Positions 44,477 to 53,754 of a stretch of 63,674 nucleotides of DNA are shown here, piece after piece. Location: contig JAJXUG010000022.1 in assembly GCA_021783095.1 (NCBI GenBank), forward strand, positions 1 to 63,674, in the 5' to 3' direction. The notes under the pieces are model-generated. The model had not been told where the DNA came from. It searched no databases and saw only the letters and a list, made by a program, of their open reading frames with translations. A program made the position numbers and the translations under genes. The first letter of the stretch is position 1; every line of letters starts with the position of its first letter. Source of the stretch: Chloroflexota bacterium. GTDB taxonomy: Bacteria > Chloroflexota > Limnocylindria > Limnocylindrales > CSP1-4.

Positions 44477-45054
44477 CCCTCGACGCTCCCTGCCACCACG
44501 GTGGCCAGCTCGAACTGGTCACGCAGGCTCGTCAGGGCACGATGCTGGAGGACGCGGACTGCGCCGTTGCTTCGGCCCATCATGACCGCGGTCTCCGCCG
44601 GTGACAGCTCGGCGAAGAACCGCCAGACCAGGACCTCCTGCTGGTCCGGTGGCAGGTTAGCCAGCACCGCCCGCAGTTGCGCCCGCTCCTGCTCGCGCTC
44701 GGCCGTGGAGACGGGGTCTCCCCCGTCGGCCGGGCGGTCGAGGGCCGCCTCGAGCGACACCGCGGGATGCAGCGTGCGCCAGTGGTCGGTCAGCGCGTTG
44801 CGCGCGATACGGAAGACCCACGCCCCGAACGGCAGGCCGCGTTGGTCGTATCGCGGAAGCGCTTCGATCATCTTCAGGAACGTCCGCTGCAGGAGCTCTT
44901 CGGCGATGTCCGGATCGATGGGCTGGTGGCGCAGGAATCGGCGGAGGCGCGGACTGAACTCGTCGTAGATCGCGGCAAAGGCGGCGGCGTCACCACCGAC
45001 GGCCCGGGAGACCAGCTCGTCCAGCGCCGCGGCGTCGGGAGACTGCTCATCCAT
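44473..45054 (-). CDS. ECF-type RNA polymerase sigma factor
   Basis: A 193-residue sigma-70 family protein with region 2 (FAAIYDEFSPRLRRFLRHQ, then LLQRTFLKMIEALPRYDQRGLPFGAWVFRIARNALTDHWR) and region 4 (LANLPPDQQEVLVWRFFAELSPAETAVMMGRSNGAVRVLQHRALTSLR). Regions 1 and 3 are missing, as in ECF factors. It would direct transcription of an envelope or stress regulon that likely includes its own operon. ATG 45052-45054 is the only start fitting region 2; the ribosome site is weak (GAGGGG 14 nt upstream). Confidence 0.88.
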   Translation of the reverse strand: MDEQSPDAAALDELVSRAVGGDAAAFAAIYDEFSPRLRRFLRHQPIDPDIAEELLQRTFLKMIEALPRYDQRGLPFGAWVFRIARNALTDHWRTLHPAVSLEAALDRPADGGDPVSTAEREQERAQLRAVLANLPPDQQEVLVWRFFAELSPAETAVMMGRSNGAVRVLQHRALTSLRDQFELATVVAGSVEG

Positions 45055-45187
45055 GGGCCACGCCGCAACCCCTCTACCGCAAGATGGACGGCCGTGGGCT
45101 GGTGCGCGCGGCCGTCGCGCTGTCCATCCTCCACGCGTGTCTCCGAGGTCGCCACGGACTCGCGCCATGGGTTCTGGAGGCGCAAGG

Positions 45188-45763
45188 TCACGATCCGCCA
45201 GCCCGGCGGCCCCCCGGCTCCGGCGTGGGCCCAATGCCGGCCTGGGCCTGGGCCTGCTCTTGGGCCTGGGCCTGCGTGCTCGCCTCAGTCTGGGCCCGGG
45301 TCTGGGCCTGGGCCTGCGTCTGCTCCCGGGCCTGGCTCTGGGTGCTCGCCTCGGTCTGGGCCTTGGTCTGCGTCCGCGTCTGGCTCGCGGGCGCCGCCGC
45401 CACCGACTGGTTCAGAGCCATCGTGGCAGCCGCCCCACCGGTTCCCACGCGGTTACGGTCTTGGTCCTGGTCGCGGTCGCAGTCTGTGCCGAGCAGGCAG
45501 TCCCGAATCTGATCCTTGTCGCGCGTCTGGTCCTGATCAGGCGTCACGTCTGTGGTGAGGGTCACGGTCGTCGAGATGCAGTCCTGCGTGCAGTCGCGGA
45601 GTCGGTCGTGATCGGGATCCTGCAGCTGGATCCGGTCGCGATCACCTGACGAGGAGGCCAGGGCGGGCCCAACACCGCCGATGGCGACCGTGGCCGCGAG
45701 GGCCGTGCCACCGACGAACAAGGCCGCCTTGCCGAGCAGGACGGCGGGCAGGATGCCGGTCAT
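45188..45763 (-). CDS. Secreted Gln/Thr-repeat protein
   Basis: A 191-residue exported protein of no known family. A signal peptide (LFVGGTALAATVAIGGVGPALA) is followed by an Asp/Arg/Gln-rich part with four Cys (CTQDC, CLLGTDC). The C-terminal 75 residues are built from TQTQAQAQ-like units (TRAQTEASTQ appears in near-duplicate). AGGAGG lies 5 nt before ATG 45763, an excellent ribosome site. It is encoded just upstream of the sigma factor on the same strand. A surface or wall-linked role is suggested by the signal and low complexity. Confidence 0.7.
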   Translation of the reverse strand: MTGILPAVLLGKAALFVGGTALAATVAIGGVGPALASSSGDRDRIQLQDPDHDRLRDCTQDCISTTVTLTTDVTPDQDQTRDKDQIRDCLLGTDCDRDQDQDRNRVGTGGAAATMALNQSVAAAPASQTRTQTKAQTEASTQSQAREQTQAQAQTRAQTEASTQAQAQEQAQAQAGIGPTPEPGGRRAGGS

Positions 45764-45907
45764 CTACGCCTCCTGGGTTTGGCGGCGGGGAGATGGACCC
45801 GCTTGGCGTCAATCCCGTATGGCGCGCTGCAACGAATGACCGGCCGTTCTGTTACCGGGGCCGACGAACCCGGAAGCTGATCCCGCTCCTCGACGCGCGA
45901 GCGTCCG

Positions 45908-47497
<1,590 letters not shown>

Positions 47498-47518
47498 CTA
47501 GAACTTGGGCTCGCATGC

Positions 47519-47535
47519 CACTCCCCGGGGGAGTG
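47519..47535 (-). terminator. Small GC palindrome after the ferredoxin gene
   Basis: CACTCCCC-G-GGGGAGTG is an 8-bp perfect inverted repeat, 69 bp past the ferredoxin stop. Similar CTCCCC blocks recur at about 47440 and 47490. A weak terminator is the simplest reading. Confidence 0.35.
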
Positions 47536-47603
47536 ATACGGAAAGGTCGCGCGACGGCGCATCGCCCGGCGCGCACGCGGGCGTGGGCGGCGCGGACCGA
47601 GCC

Positions 47604-47867
47604 TCAGCCCCTGCCGCGCCGCCCGAGGCCGAGCCGCCCCAGCCGGCTGCCGGCCGCGGACGCCCGGTTCTCCCACGAGAGGGCGACCATCGGGCAGTCG
47701 TTGATCGCCTTGCGCGCCTGGCCCATGAGCTCGCGCGGCACGCTCCCGTCGGGCAGGATCGGGTAGCCCCAGTCGTCGAGCACGATCAGCTCGGGCGCCG
47801 CCGCCTCGCACACGCCGTACCCGTTGCAGGCGATCCAGTCGATCTTGAGCTTGTGCTCGTCGCTCAT
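47604..47867 (-). CDS. Small ferredoxin, 3Fe-4S/4Fe-4S type
   Basis: An 87-residue ferredoxin of the kind found beside P450s and oxidoreductases in Actinomycetota and Chloroflexota. Cluster ligands are the two Cys of ACNGYGVCEAAAPE and the Cys of KAINDCPMVAL, giving three visible ligands and so probably a 3Fe-4S cluster. The LIVLDDWGYP segment is typical. The C-terminus is a basic Gly/Arg tail. ATG 47865-47867 overlaps the stop of the NuoF-like gene, so it is the electron acceptor or donor made together with that flavoprotein. Confidence 0.85.
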   Translation of the reverse strand: MSDEHKLKIDWIACNGYGVCEAAAPELIVLDDWGYPILPDGSVPRELMGQARKAINDCPMVALSWENRASAAGSRLGRLGLGRRGRG

Positions 47868-49108
47868 CGGTAGGCTCTCGTCATGACGTTCGAAGCCAGG
47901 CAGCGGCGGCGGTCCGCGTGGCTGGCGAAGTCGTCGGCGAAGACCGCCAGCGCGCTGCTCATCTGCTGCGCGGCGCCGTCGGGGTGGCGGCACGCGCCGC
48001 GGCCGGTGACCAGCGCCGTCCAGCGCTCGATGTCGTGGAGGTCGGTGGCCCTGGCGTCCATGCCGGCCAGCCTCGCGCTCGCGCCCGCGAGGTCGGCCAG
48101 CCCGTACTTGCACGGCCCGCACTGCATGGCCGAGCCCGCGGCGAGGAAGTCCATGATCCGGGCGGCGTAGTCGACGCCGCACGTCCGGTCATCCACGATC
48201 CGGACGAGGCCGCAGCCGAAGGTGAGGCCCGCAGCCTTGAGCGACTCCGGCTCGAGCGCCAGGCCCCACGCCGTCTCGATGGGCGCCCAGGTGCCGAAGT
48301 AGCCGCCGATCAGCACGGCCCTCGGGTTGCCGGTCAGGCCGCCGGCCATCTCGACCAGCTCAGCCAGCGGCGTCCCGAGCTCGATCTCGGCCACGCCCTC
48401 GTGGCGCACCGGACCGGCGATCGTGATCAGGCCAGTCCCGCGGTTCTTGCCACGCCCGGCCTCGCGGAACCAGTCCGGCCCGAATCGGGCGATGAGTGCT
48501 GCCTGCGCCAGGGACTCGACGTTCTGGACCAGCGTCGGGCGGTTGCGGACGCCGCGCTCCGACATTCGGGGCGGCGTCGTCATCGGCCGCGCGTCCTTGC
48601 TGTTGACGTAGTGGACGACCGCGGTCGATTCGCCCGCGACGTAGCCGATCGGCGCCTCGACGATGTGCAGCAGCTTGCGCTCAGTCTTGGGCCGCTCCTC
48701 GACCGCGGCCCTCATCGCCCCCACGGCCGCCGTGTGCTCGCGCCCGAGGTAGAGCTCCACGCGGTCCGCGCCGAGCGTGCGTGCCGCGATCAGGACGCCG
48801 TCGATGACCAGGTGGGGCCGGTGCGCCATGAGCACGCGGTCCTTCGCGCTCTCCGGTTCGCCCTCGGCGCCGTTGGCGACGATGACCGGGGTGCCGAGGT
48901 CGGGCCGCTCGAAGATGGCGCGCCACTTGCGGCCGACGGGAAAGCCGGCGCCGCCCCTGCCGAGGACCCCGGCTGCCTCGAGCGCGGCGATCATCTGGCC
49001 GGCTGGCACGTGGGGGAGGGCGCCCAGGCGGAGGTGGTGGGCGTGCAGCGATTCCGCGCGGCCGCCGAGCGGCGGGCCGGCGAGCAGGCGTTCGGTGGGT
49101 TGCGTCAC
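47864..49108 (-). CDS. NuoF-like NADH-binding flavoprotein
   Basis: A 414-residue protein homologous to the 51-kDa subunit of NADH dehydrogenase. GVLGRGGAGFPVGRKW is the FMN/NADH glycine motif; ANGAEGEPESAKDRVLM, an SLBB stretch (VEMAGGLTGNPRAVLIGGYFG) and a C-terminal CGPCKYG...C cluster motif follow. The first cluster Cys of the usual CGxCxxC appears as QCGPC. It lacks NuoE/NuoG partners here and pairs with a ferredoxin, so it likely shuttles electrons between NAD(P)H and ferredoxin for a reductase or monooxygenase. GTG 49106-49108 is my start; a GTG at 49159 adds an Arg-rich stretch. Confidence 0.8.
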   Translation of the reverse strand: MTQPTERLLAGPPLGGRAESLHAHHLRLGALPHVPAGQMIAALEAAGVLGRGGAGFPVGRKWRAIFERPDLGTPVIVANGAEGEPESAKDRVLMAHRPHLVIDGVLIAARTLGADRVELYLGREHTAAVGAMRAAVEERPKTERKLLHIVEAPIGYVAGESTAVVHYVNSKDARPMTTPPRMSERGVRNRPTLVQNVESLAQAALIARFGPDWFREAGRGKNRGTGLITIAGPVRHEGVAEIELGTPLAELVEMAGGLTGNPRAVLIGGYFGTWAPIETAWGLALEPESLKAAGLTFGCGLVRIVDDRTCGVDYAARIMDFLAAGSAMQCGPCKYGLADLAGASARLAGMDARATDLHDIERWTALVTGRGACRHPDGAAQQMSSALAVFADDFASHADRRRCLASNVMTRAYR

Positions 49109-49403
49109 GGGCTGGGTCGTCCCCTGGTGATGGCCGGGTCGGCGGCGGCGACCGCACAACGGTATCGTGCCCGGACTGGTCCCGCGCCTGCGCCGCCTCG
49201 ACCTGCCTGGACGTCAGGGGCGTCCCCGGGTTTCAGCGCGCAGCCCCAGCTTGGGTCGCTATCGTGGCTCGCACGCAGGCCGTCCGGGGTCCAGATGGCC
49301 GACGATGGGTCTCCAGCCAGGACCGGTGCCTGGTCCCGAGGCTCTGCCGTCGTCTGAGACCCATGCCCCGGCGCGCTGCCGACACGTCCCTTCCTCCGCC
49401 GCA

Positions 49404-49565
49404 TAGTCAGAGTACGACTACGGATTTGCCGAGCCAGCGCATCGACCGAGCACGAAGTTGGCAACCCGCCCGGCTGGCGACGAGGCGGCAAGGATTCCGG
49501 CCCGATGTGGCGGTTCGGCGCCCGCTGGGCGGGAGGGGCGCCAATGCGTAGTCGTACTCTGACTA
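49404..49565. mobile_element. MITE-like element with 17-bp perfect TIRs and TA flanks
   Basis: A 158-bp stretch (49406-49563) bounded by perfect inverted repeats GTCAGAGTACGACTACG and flanked on both sides by TA (49404-49405, 49564-49565). The structure fits a non-autonomous element of the IS630/Tc1/mariner type. It has no coding capacity. The TIRs differ from those of the IS630 element at 1624, so a different transposase must have moved it. The right end provides the stop codon of the neighbouring HAD gene. Confidence 0.65.
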
Positions 49566-50324
49566 CTTGCCGGAAATCGACCGGGGGAGCGGCGAGGGCA
49601 TCGGCGCGCCGAACAGCCCCAGCAGCTCCGCGAAGTTGCCGACGTGCGCCACCCCGTCGTCGCCCGGGTCGACCTCGGCCAGCTCGAGCGCCCACGTCGT
49701 GGCATGGCTCACGAGCACCGCCCAGAGGCCCGCTGCGCGCGCAGGCAGGATGTCGGACCGTGGCGAGTTGCCGATCATGACGGTGGCGCCGGGCTCGAGC
49801 CCCCAGCGGGCCACGAGCTCGCGGTACGTCCCGGGCATTTTCTGCTCCACGACCGCGATGTGCGCGAACCGCCCGCGCAGCCCCGACGCGTCGATCTTCG
49901 CCCACTGCTCGGCGGGGTCCCCGCGCGTCACCAGGCCCAGCGTGTGGCGCTCGCCGAGGGCATCGAGCGTCGCGACGACATCGGCGAACACGGTCACGGC
50001 GCCTCGCGGCATGGCGCCGACGATGGCCTCGATGCGCCCCAGCGCGCCCGGCAGCCGGTCCGCCGGCACGATGGCCTGCGCCGCGAGCCGGAGGTGGAGC
50101 GCGAAGGCCGACGTGCCCACGCCGCCCGTCGAGAAGTTCGCCTCCTCGATCCGGTCGAGCTCGGCCCGCGCCGACTCGGGCGTCCACCCGAAGCCCGCGA
50201 CGACGTCGAGCCAGGCCTCGATCGCCCGCTCGAAGTGGACGTTGTTGTCCCACAGCGTGTCGTCAGCGTCGAACAGCAGCGTCAGGCGACCGCCGGCGGG
50301 GGAGCGGGGGAAGGCGTCGGGCAT
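49563..50324 (-). CDS. HAD superfamily hydrolase
   Basis: A 253-residue HAD protein: motif I LLFDADDTLWDNN, motif II LVTRGD, motif III KMPGTYRELV, motif IV MIGNSPRSDILPARAAGL. It belongs to the IA-type haloacid dehalogenase/YjjG-like branch; substrate unknown. ATG 50322-50324 has no ribosome site, but a -10 box (GACACT) ends 7 nt upstream, so it is likely leaderless. The stop TAG uses the TA duplication plus the first base of the MITE-like element. Without that insertion the frame would run on for about 35 codons, so the original C-terminus may be lost. Confidence 0.82.
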   Translation of the reverse strand: MPDAFPRSPAGGRLTLLFDADDTLWDNNVHFERAIEAWLDVVAGFGWTPESARAELDRIEEANFSTGGVGTSAFALHLRLAAQAIVPADRLPGALGRIEAIVGAMPRGAVTVFADVVATLDALGERHTLGLVTRGDPAEQWAKIDASGLRGRFAHIAVVEQKMPGTYRELVARWGLEPGATVMIGNSPRSDILPARAAGLWAVLVSHATTWALELAEVDPGDDGVAHVGNFAELLGLFGAPMPSPLPRSISGK

Positions 50325-50331
50325 GGCGGCG

Positions 50332-50360
50332 AGTGTCCGGGCGCGCGGTGGCCGCGTCAA
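50332..50360 (-). promoter_or_regulatory. Leaderless promoter of the HAD gene
   Basis: On the minus strand TTGACG (50355-50360), 17 bp, GACACT (50332-50337), 7 nt, ATG. The -35 is near consensus and the spacing is ideal. Confidence 0.6.
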
Positions 50361-50519
50361 CCGCTCACCGCGGCGGCGTCGCGAGTTCACGGCTGCCGCC
50401 GAGCACCGCATTTCGAAGGCTGACGCCTGTTGCGGCGAACGATGCATGGACAAGATGGCGTAGTTGACCTATCATTCGTAGGCACTCACGCATATCAGCC
50501 TTCGAAACCGCGACCTACC

Positions 50520-51848
50520 ATGACTCCTTCGAAACCCATCCGCAACCTTGCCGCACCGCTCCGCCCGTGGATCGGCTTCGCCGCGCGTCGCAACCGCTCC
50601 TACCAGGTGATCGCCGGGTCGCAGGCGGTCCTGGCGGCGTTCGCCACCGACGCGCTGTTCGTCCCGTTCCTCCTGGTTCTGGGGACCAACCCCGCGTTCG
50701 TCACGTTCGTCGGGCTGCTCCCGGTGCTGGGCTCCGCGGCGCAGGCGTTGATGCCGAGGGCCCTCCGCCGGACCGACGGCAACCTGCGCGGGATCACCGT
50801 CGCCCTGACCGCCGCAACCGAGACCCGGGGCCTGTGGTTCGCGCTCGTCGCGCTCGGCGTGGCGCTCCACGTGCTCCCGTACGGGGCCGCGATTGCGCTG
50901 GTCACGCTGATCGTGCTTGTCGCCGGCTCCGGGGCGCTCGTCGCCGAGGCCAGCCTGTTCTCGTGGCTGGCGATCCTCCTGCCCGACGAGGAGCGCCGGA
51001 TCATCACCCCCAAGATGATGGGCGTCACCGCGGGCGCGTCGGCCGTCCTGCTGATCCCCGCCGGCATTCTCCTCGCGACCGTCGATCCCGTCGCGGCTGC
51101 CTGGCTGTACGTCGCGTTCTTCGGGTTCGGGGCCGTCGCCTCGCTGCCCCTCGTCCGCACGGTTGCCCGCCTGCCGCGGCCGGGCCGCGTGACCATCCCG
51201 CGCGCCGATGCCGTCGCGCCGCAGACCCCGGCCCTCCGCTCCTTCGTGCGCGCCACGACGTGGAACGCCACCGCCGTCGGGCTCACGCCGTACTTCGGCG
51301 TGTTCGCGGTCTCGGTGCTGGGGATGTCGCCCGGCTTCGCCGTCGTGCTGTCGGGCACGTGGGCGGCCGCCTCGCTGCTGACCTCGGCGGTGCTGGGCGC
51401 GGTGCTGGCGCAGGTCTCCTCGGCGCGGCTGCTGCGCACGGCGTACCTGTCGCGCGGTCTGGGCATGCTGCTGTGCGTGGCCGCGTTTCCCGGCAACGCC
51501 GGCGCTGCCGTGATCCTGGTCGCCGCCGTCACCATCAACGCCGTCGGGTACGCGGTGACCGTGCTGGCCCAGACGGAGCGGCTGTTCCGCCTGACCTCCG
51601 GGCCTGCCCTCGTCTCGGCCCAGGCGTCCATGACCGTGCGCAATGCTGCCGCGTTCACGGGTGGCGGCCTCGCGCTGTCCGCGGCGACCGTCCTTGCGGA
51701 GGGGATCGGCTTCCCGGCATGGGCCGCGATGTTCACGGCGTCGGCGCTGCCGCGGTTCGCGGCCGCGCACGGCACGCAGGTGCCGCCGTCCTGGCGGACC
51801 GCGTCGAGGCCGGTCCAGGCGCCGGTGGCCGCGTCGATCGCTGCCTGA
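50520..51848 (+). CDS. MFS-type membrane transporter
   Basis: A 442-residue polytopic membrane protein with 11-12 spans (for example FATDALFVPFLLVLGTNPAFVTFVGLLPVLG and AVTINAVGYAVTVLAQ). The first residues SKPIRNLAAPLRPWIGFAARRNRSYQVIAG are basic and cytoplasmic. It fits the major facilitator fold, yet lacks a clear loop 2-3 motif, so substrate and direction are unknown. ATG 50520 is the first Met of the hydrophobic frame. A TTGACC at 50464 may be its -35, but the matching -10 (CATATC) is spaced too far, so promoter assignment is weak. Confidence 0.75.
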   Translation: MTPSKPIRNLAAPLRPWIGFAARRNRSYQVIAGSQAVLAAFATDALFVPFLLVLGTNPAFVTFVGLLPVLGSAAQALMPRALRRTDGNLRGITVALTAATETRGLWFALVALGVALHVLPYGAAIALVTLIVLVAGSGALVAEASLFSWLAILLPDEERRIITPKMMGVTAGASAVLLIPAGILLATVDPVAAAWLYVAFFGFGAVASLPLVRTVARLPRPGRVTIPRADAVAPQTPALRSFVRATTWNATAVGLTPYFGVFAVSVLGMSPGFAVVLSGTWAAASLLTSAVLGAVLAQVSSARLLRTAYLSRGLGMLLCVAAFPGNAGAAVILVAAVTINAVGYAVTVLAQTERLFRLTSGPALVSAQASMTVRNAAAFTGGGLALSAATVLAEGIGFPAWAAMFTASALPRFAAAHGTQVPPSWRTASRPVQAPVAASIAA

Positions 51849-52064
51849 CGTCCCGGTGGGTCTGCGAGCCCGGAGCGCGCAACGAGGTCCTTCGCAACGC
51901 GACGACGCTCGTGCCGCCGCCCCACGACGCTTGGCGTGCCAACTCCACTCCTGTCGCCTCCCGGCAGCGATAGGAGTGGACCCGGGCCGCCCGCCGAGCA
52001 CGAGCCCTTCGCCGCCCGTTGGATGACCGCCGCCAGGGGGCGATAGGCGCGGATCGCGCGGCGA

Positions 52065-53015
52065 TCAGCCCCGCTCGAGGAGCGGCTTAACCTCCCCGAT
52101 GAACCGCTCGAGCGTCTCCGTGTCGTACGGCGCCGGCTGCTCGCTGATGATGGTCCGGAAGCCGAGCTCGACGAAGGGCGCGATGCGCTCCGCGGCCTGC
52201 TCCGGCGTCCCGTTGACGAACGTGATGTCGTCGGCAACCCAGTCCATCGGCGTCTTGTTGTGCTCCATCGCGGCGCGCCAGACCCGGTCCGCCTCGGCCC
52301 CGCTGTCGCGGATCGTCAGCTTCACGCCCACCGTGAACTCGATCTCCGAGATGTCGCGGCCCGCTTCCTCGCAGTGGCCGCGGAGCACCTCGACCTTGCG
52401 CGCCAGCACCTCGGGCTCGCCCATGGCGTTCCACATGTCGGCATGGCGAGCGACCGTGCGCAGCGTCTTCTTCTCGCCGGAGCCGCCGATCATGATCGGG
52501 AGGTGCTGCTGGATCGGCAGCGGCACCACGCGCGCATCCTCGAACTGGTAGCGCCCGCCCGGCTCGGACGTCACGGCCTGGCCGGCCAGCATCGCCTGGA
52601 CGGCCGACACCGATTCCTCGAGCCAGTCGAGCCGCTGCCCGAACCCTGACCCGAAGTCGATACCGAAGCCGCGATGCTCCGGCTCCATCCAAGCGCCGCC
52701 GAGGCCGAGGATCGCCCGGCCGCCGGAGATGTGGTCGAGCGTCGTCGCGAGCTTGGCGACGAGACCCGGGTTGCGGAACGTGTTCGCGCCGACGAGCAGG
52801 CCGAGGCGGGTGTGCTCGGTCGCCATCGCGGAAGCCGACAGCGAGGCCCAGCCCTCGAAGATGGGCTGGTGGGGGTCCCCGAAGATCGCGTACAGGTGGT
52901 CCCACGCCCAGATGTGGTCGTAGCCCAGGGCGTCGATGCGCCGCACGGCGTCGAGGTAGGACGGCCAGTCGGTGGCCTGGTTCCAGAGCAGGATGCCGAG
53001 CTTGAGGTCGTTCAC
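52065..53015 (-). CDS. LLM class F420-dependent oxidoreductase
   Basis: A 316-residue luciferase-like monooxygenase barrel. KLGILLWNQATDWPSYLDAVRRIDALGYDHIWAWDHL is the F420-type N-terminus; LGLLVGANTFRNPGLVAKLATTLDHISGGRAILGLGGAW and LPIMIGGSGEKKTLRTVARHADMWN complete the cofactor cleft. Such enzymes transfer hydride between F420 and unknown small molecules, so the organism likely makes F420. GTG 53013-53015 has AGGA 7 nt upstream. No substrate clue in the neighbours. Confidence 0.87.
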   Translation of the reverse strand: MNDLKLGILLWNQATDWPSYLDAVRRIDALGYDHIWAWDHLYAIFGDPHQPIFEGWASLSASAMATEHTRLGLLVGANTFRNPGLVAKLATTLDHISGGRAILGLGGAWMEPEHRGFGIDFGSGFGQRLDWLEESVSAVQAMLAGQAVTSEPGGRYQFEDARVVPLPIQQHLPIMIGGSGEKKTLRTVARHADMWNAMGEPEVLARKVEVLRGHCEEAGRDISEIEFTVGVKLTIRDSGAEADRVWRAAMEHNKTPMDWVADDITFVNGTPEQAAERIAPFVELGFRTIISEQPAPYDTETLERFIGEVKPLLERG

Positions 53016-53103
53016 GGCTAGATCCTCATGGGGCGGAGGGGTGCCTCTGCGCGCCCGACGCGGCTTCGGGGCTGGTCTCTGCTCCGCCGCGTCTCGAGCG
53101 CGG

Positions 53104-53754
53104 TCAGATTGTGGTCGCCTGGAGCACGATCCCGTTGCCGTCTGGATCGCGGAGCGTCACGGATCGGCCCCACTGCTGCTCGCGGATTGGCTCGTCCGGC
53201 TCGATGCCCAGCCAGGTGCCCAGGAGGTGGACGAAGGCGCCGCCACGGTCGATGTCGGCGACGAGGTACACGTCGGCCTCGGCCTCGAGCGCGACGCGCA
53301 TGTTGACGATGTCCGAGGCGCGCAGGTTGACCTCGGCCGGGCTGCCGGCTCCCTCGATGACGACGAGCTCGTGGTCGGCGATCAGCGAGTGGAGCGCCCC
53401 GCGCACGGTGGGCCACAGGAGCTCCGAACGCCCGAGCCAGGGGAGCGCGGTCATCTCGGCGTCGTAGCGGCCCATGACCACGACCTGGCTGAACGTGTCG
53501 GCCGAGGGCTTGAGCAGGATCGGGCTGTGGCGGGCCTCGGGCGCGACGCGGGCCGCGAGGGCCTGGAGGTACTGGGCCCGACCGATCTCGAGCCCGTCGG
53601 GCGTGACCGCCGCGTTGTTGCTCATGTTCTGCGCCTTGAACGGCGCGACGCTGACGCCGCGGTTGGCGTGGATCCGGCACAGGGCGGCGACCAGGAAGCT
53701 GTTGCCCGCGTCGCTCGTGCAGCCCATGACCATGACCGGGCGCCGGCCGGTCAT
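53104..53754 (-). CDS. Truncated CobQ (cobyric acid synthase) fused to a VOC-type tail
   Basis: A 216-residue open frame. The first 185 residues are the CobQ ATPase domain: RPVMVMGCTSDAGNSFLVAALCR (P-loop region), APFKAQNMSNNAAVTPDGLEIGRAQ, VVIEGAGSPAEVNLRASDIVNM and VYLVADIDRGGAF. Instead of the rest of the amidotransferase (about 300 residues with the glutaminase triad), the frame ends QQWGRSVTLRDPDGNGIVLQATTI, the end of a VOC protein. The junction is at about 53170-53205. CobQ needs its glutaminase domain to amidate cobyrinate, so this product cannot be a normal CobQ. It overlaps the MFS stop by 4 bp (ATGA), so it may still be translated. Confidence 0.75.
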   Translation of the reverse strand: MTGRRPVMVMGCTSDAGNSFLVAALCRIHANRGVSVAPFKAQNMSNNAAVTPDGLEIGRAQYLQALAARVAPEARHSPILLKPSADTFSQVVVMGRYDAEMTALPWLGRSELLWPTVRGALHSLIADHELVVIEGAGSPAEVNLRASDIVNMRVALEAEADVYLVADIDRGGAFVHLLGTWLGIEPDEPIREQQWGRSVTLRDPDGNGIVLQATTI

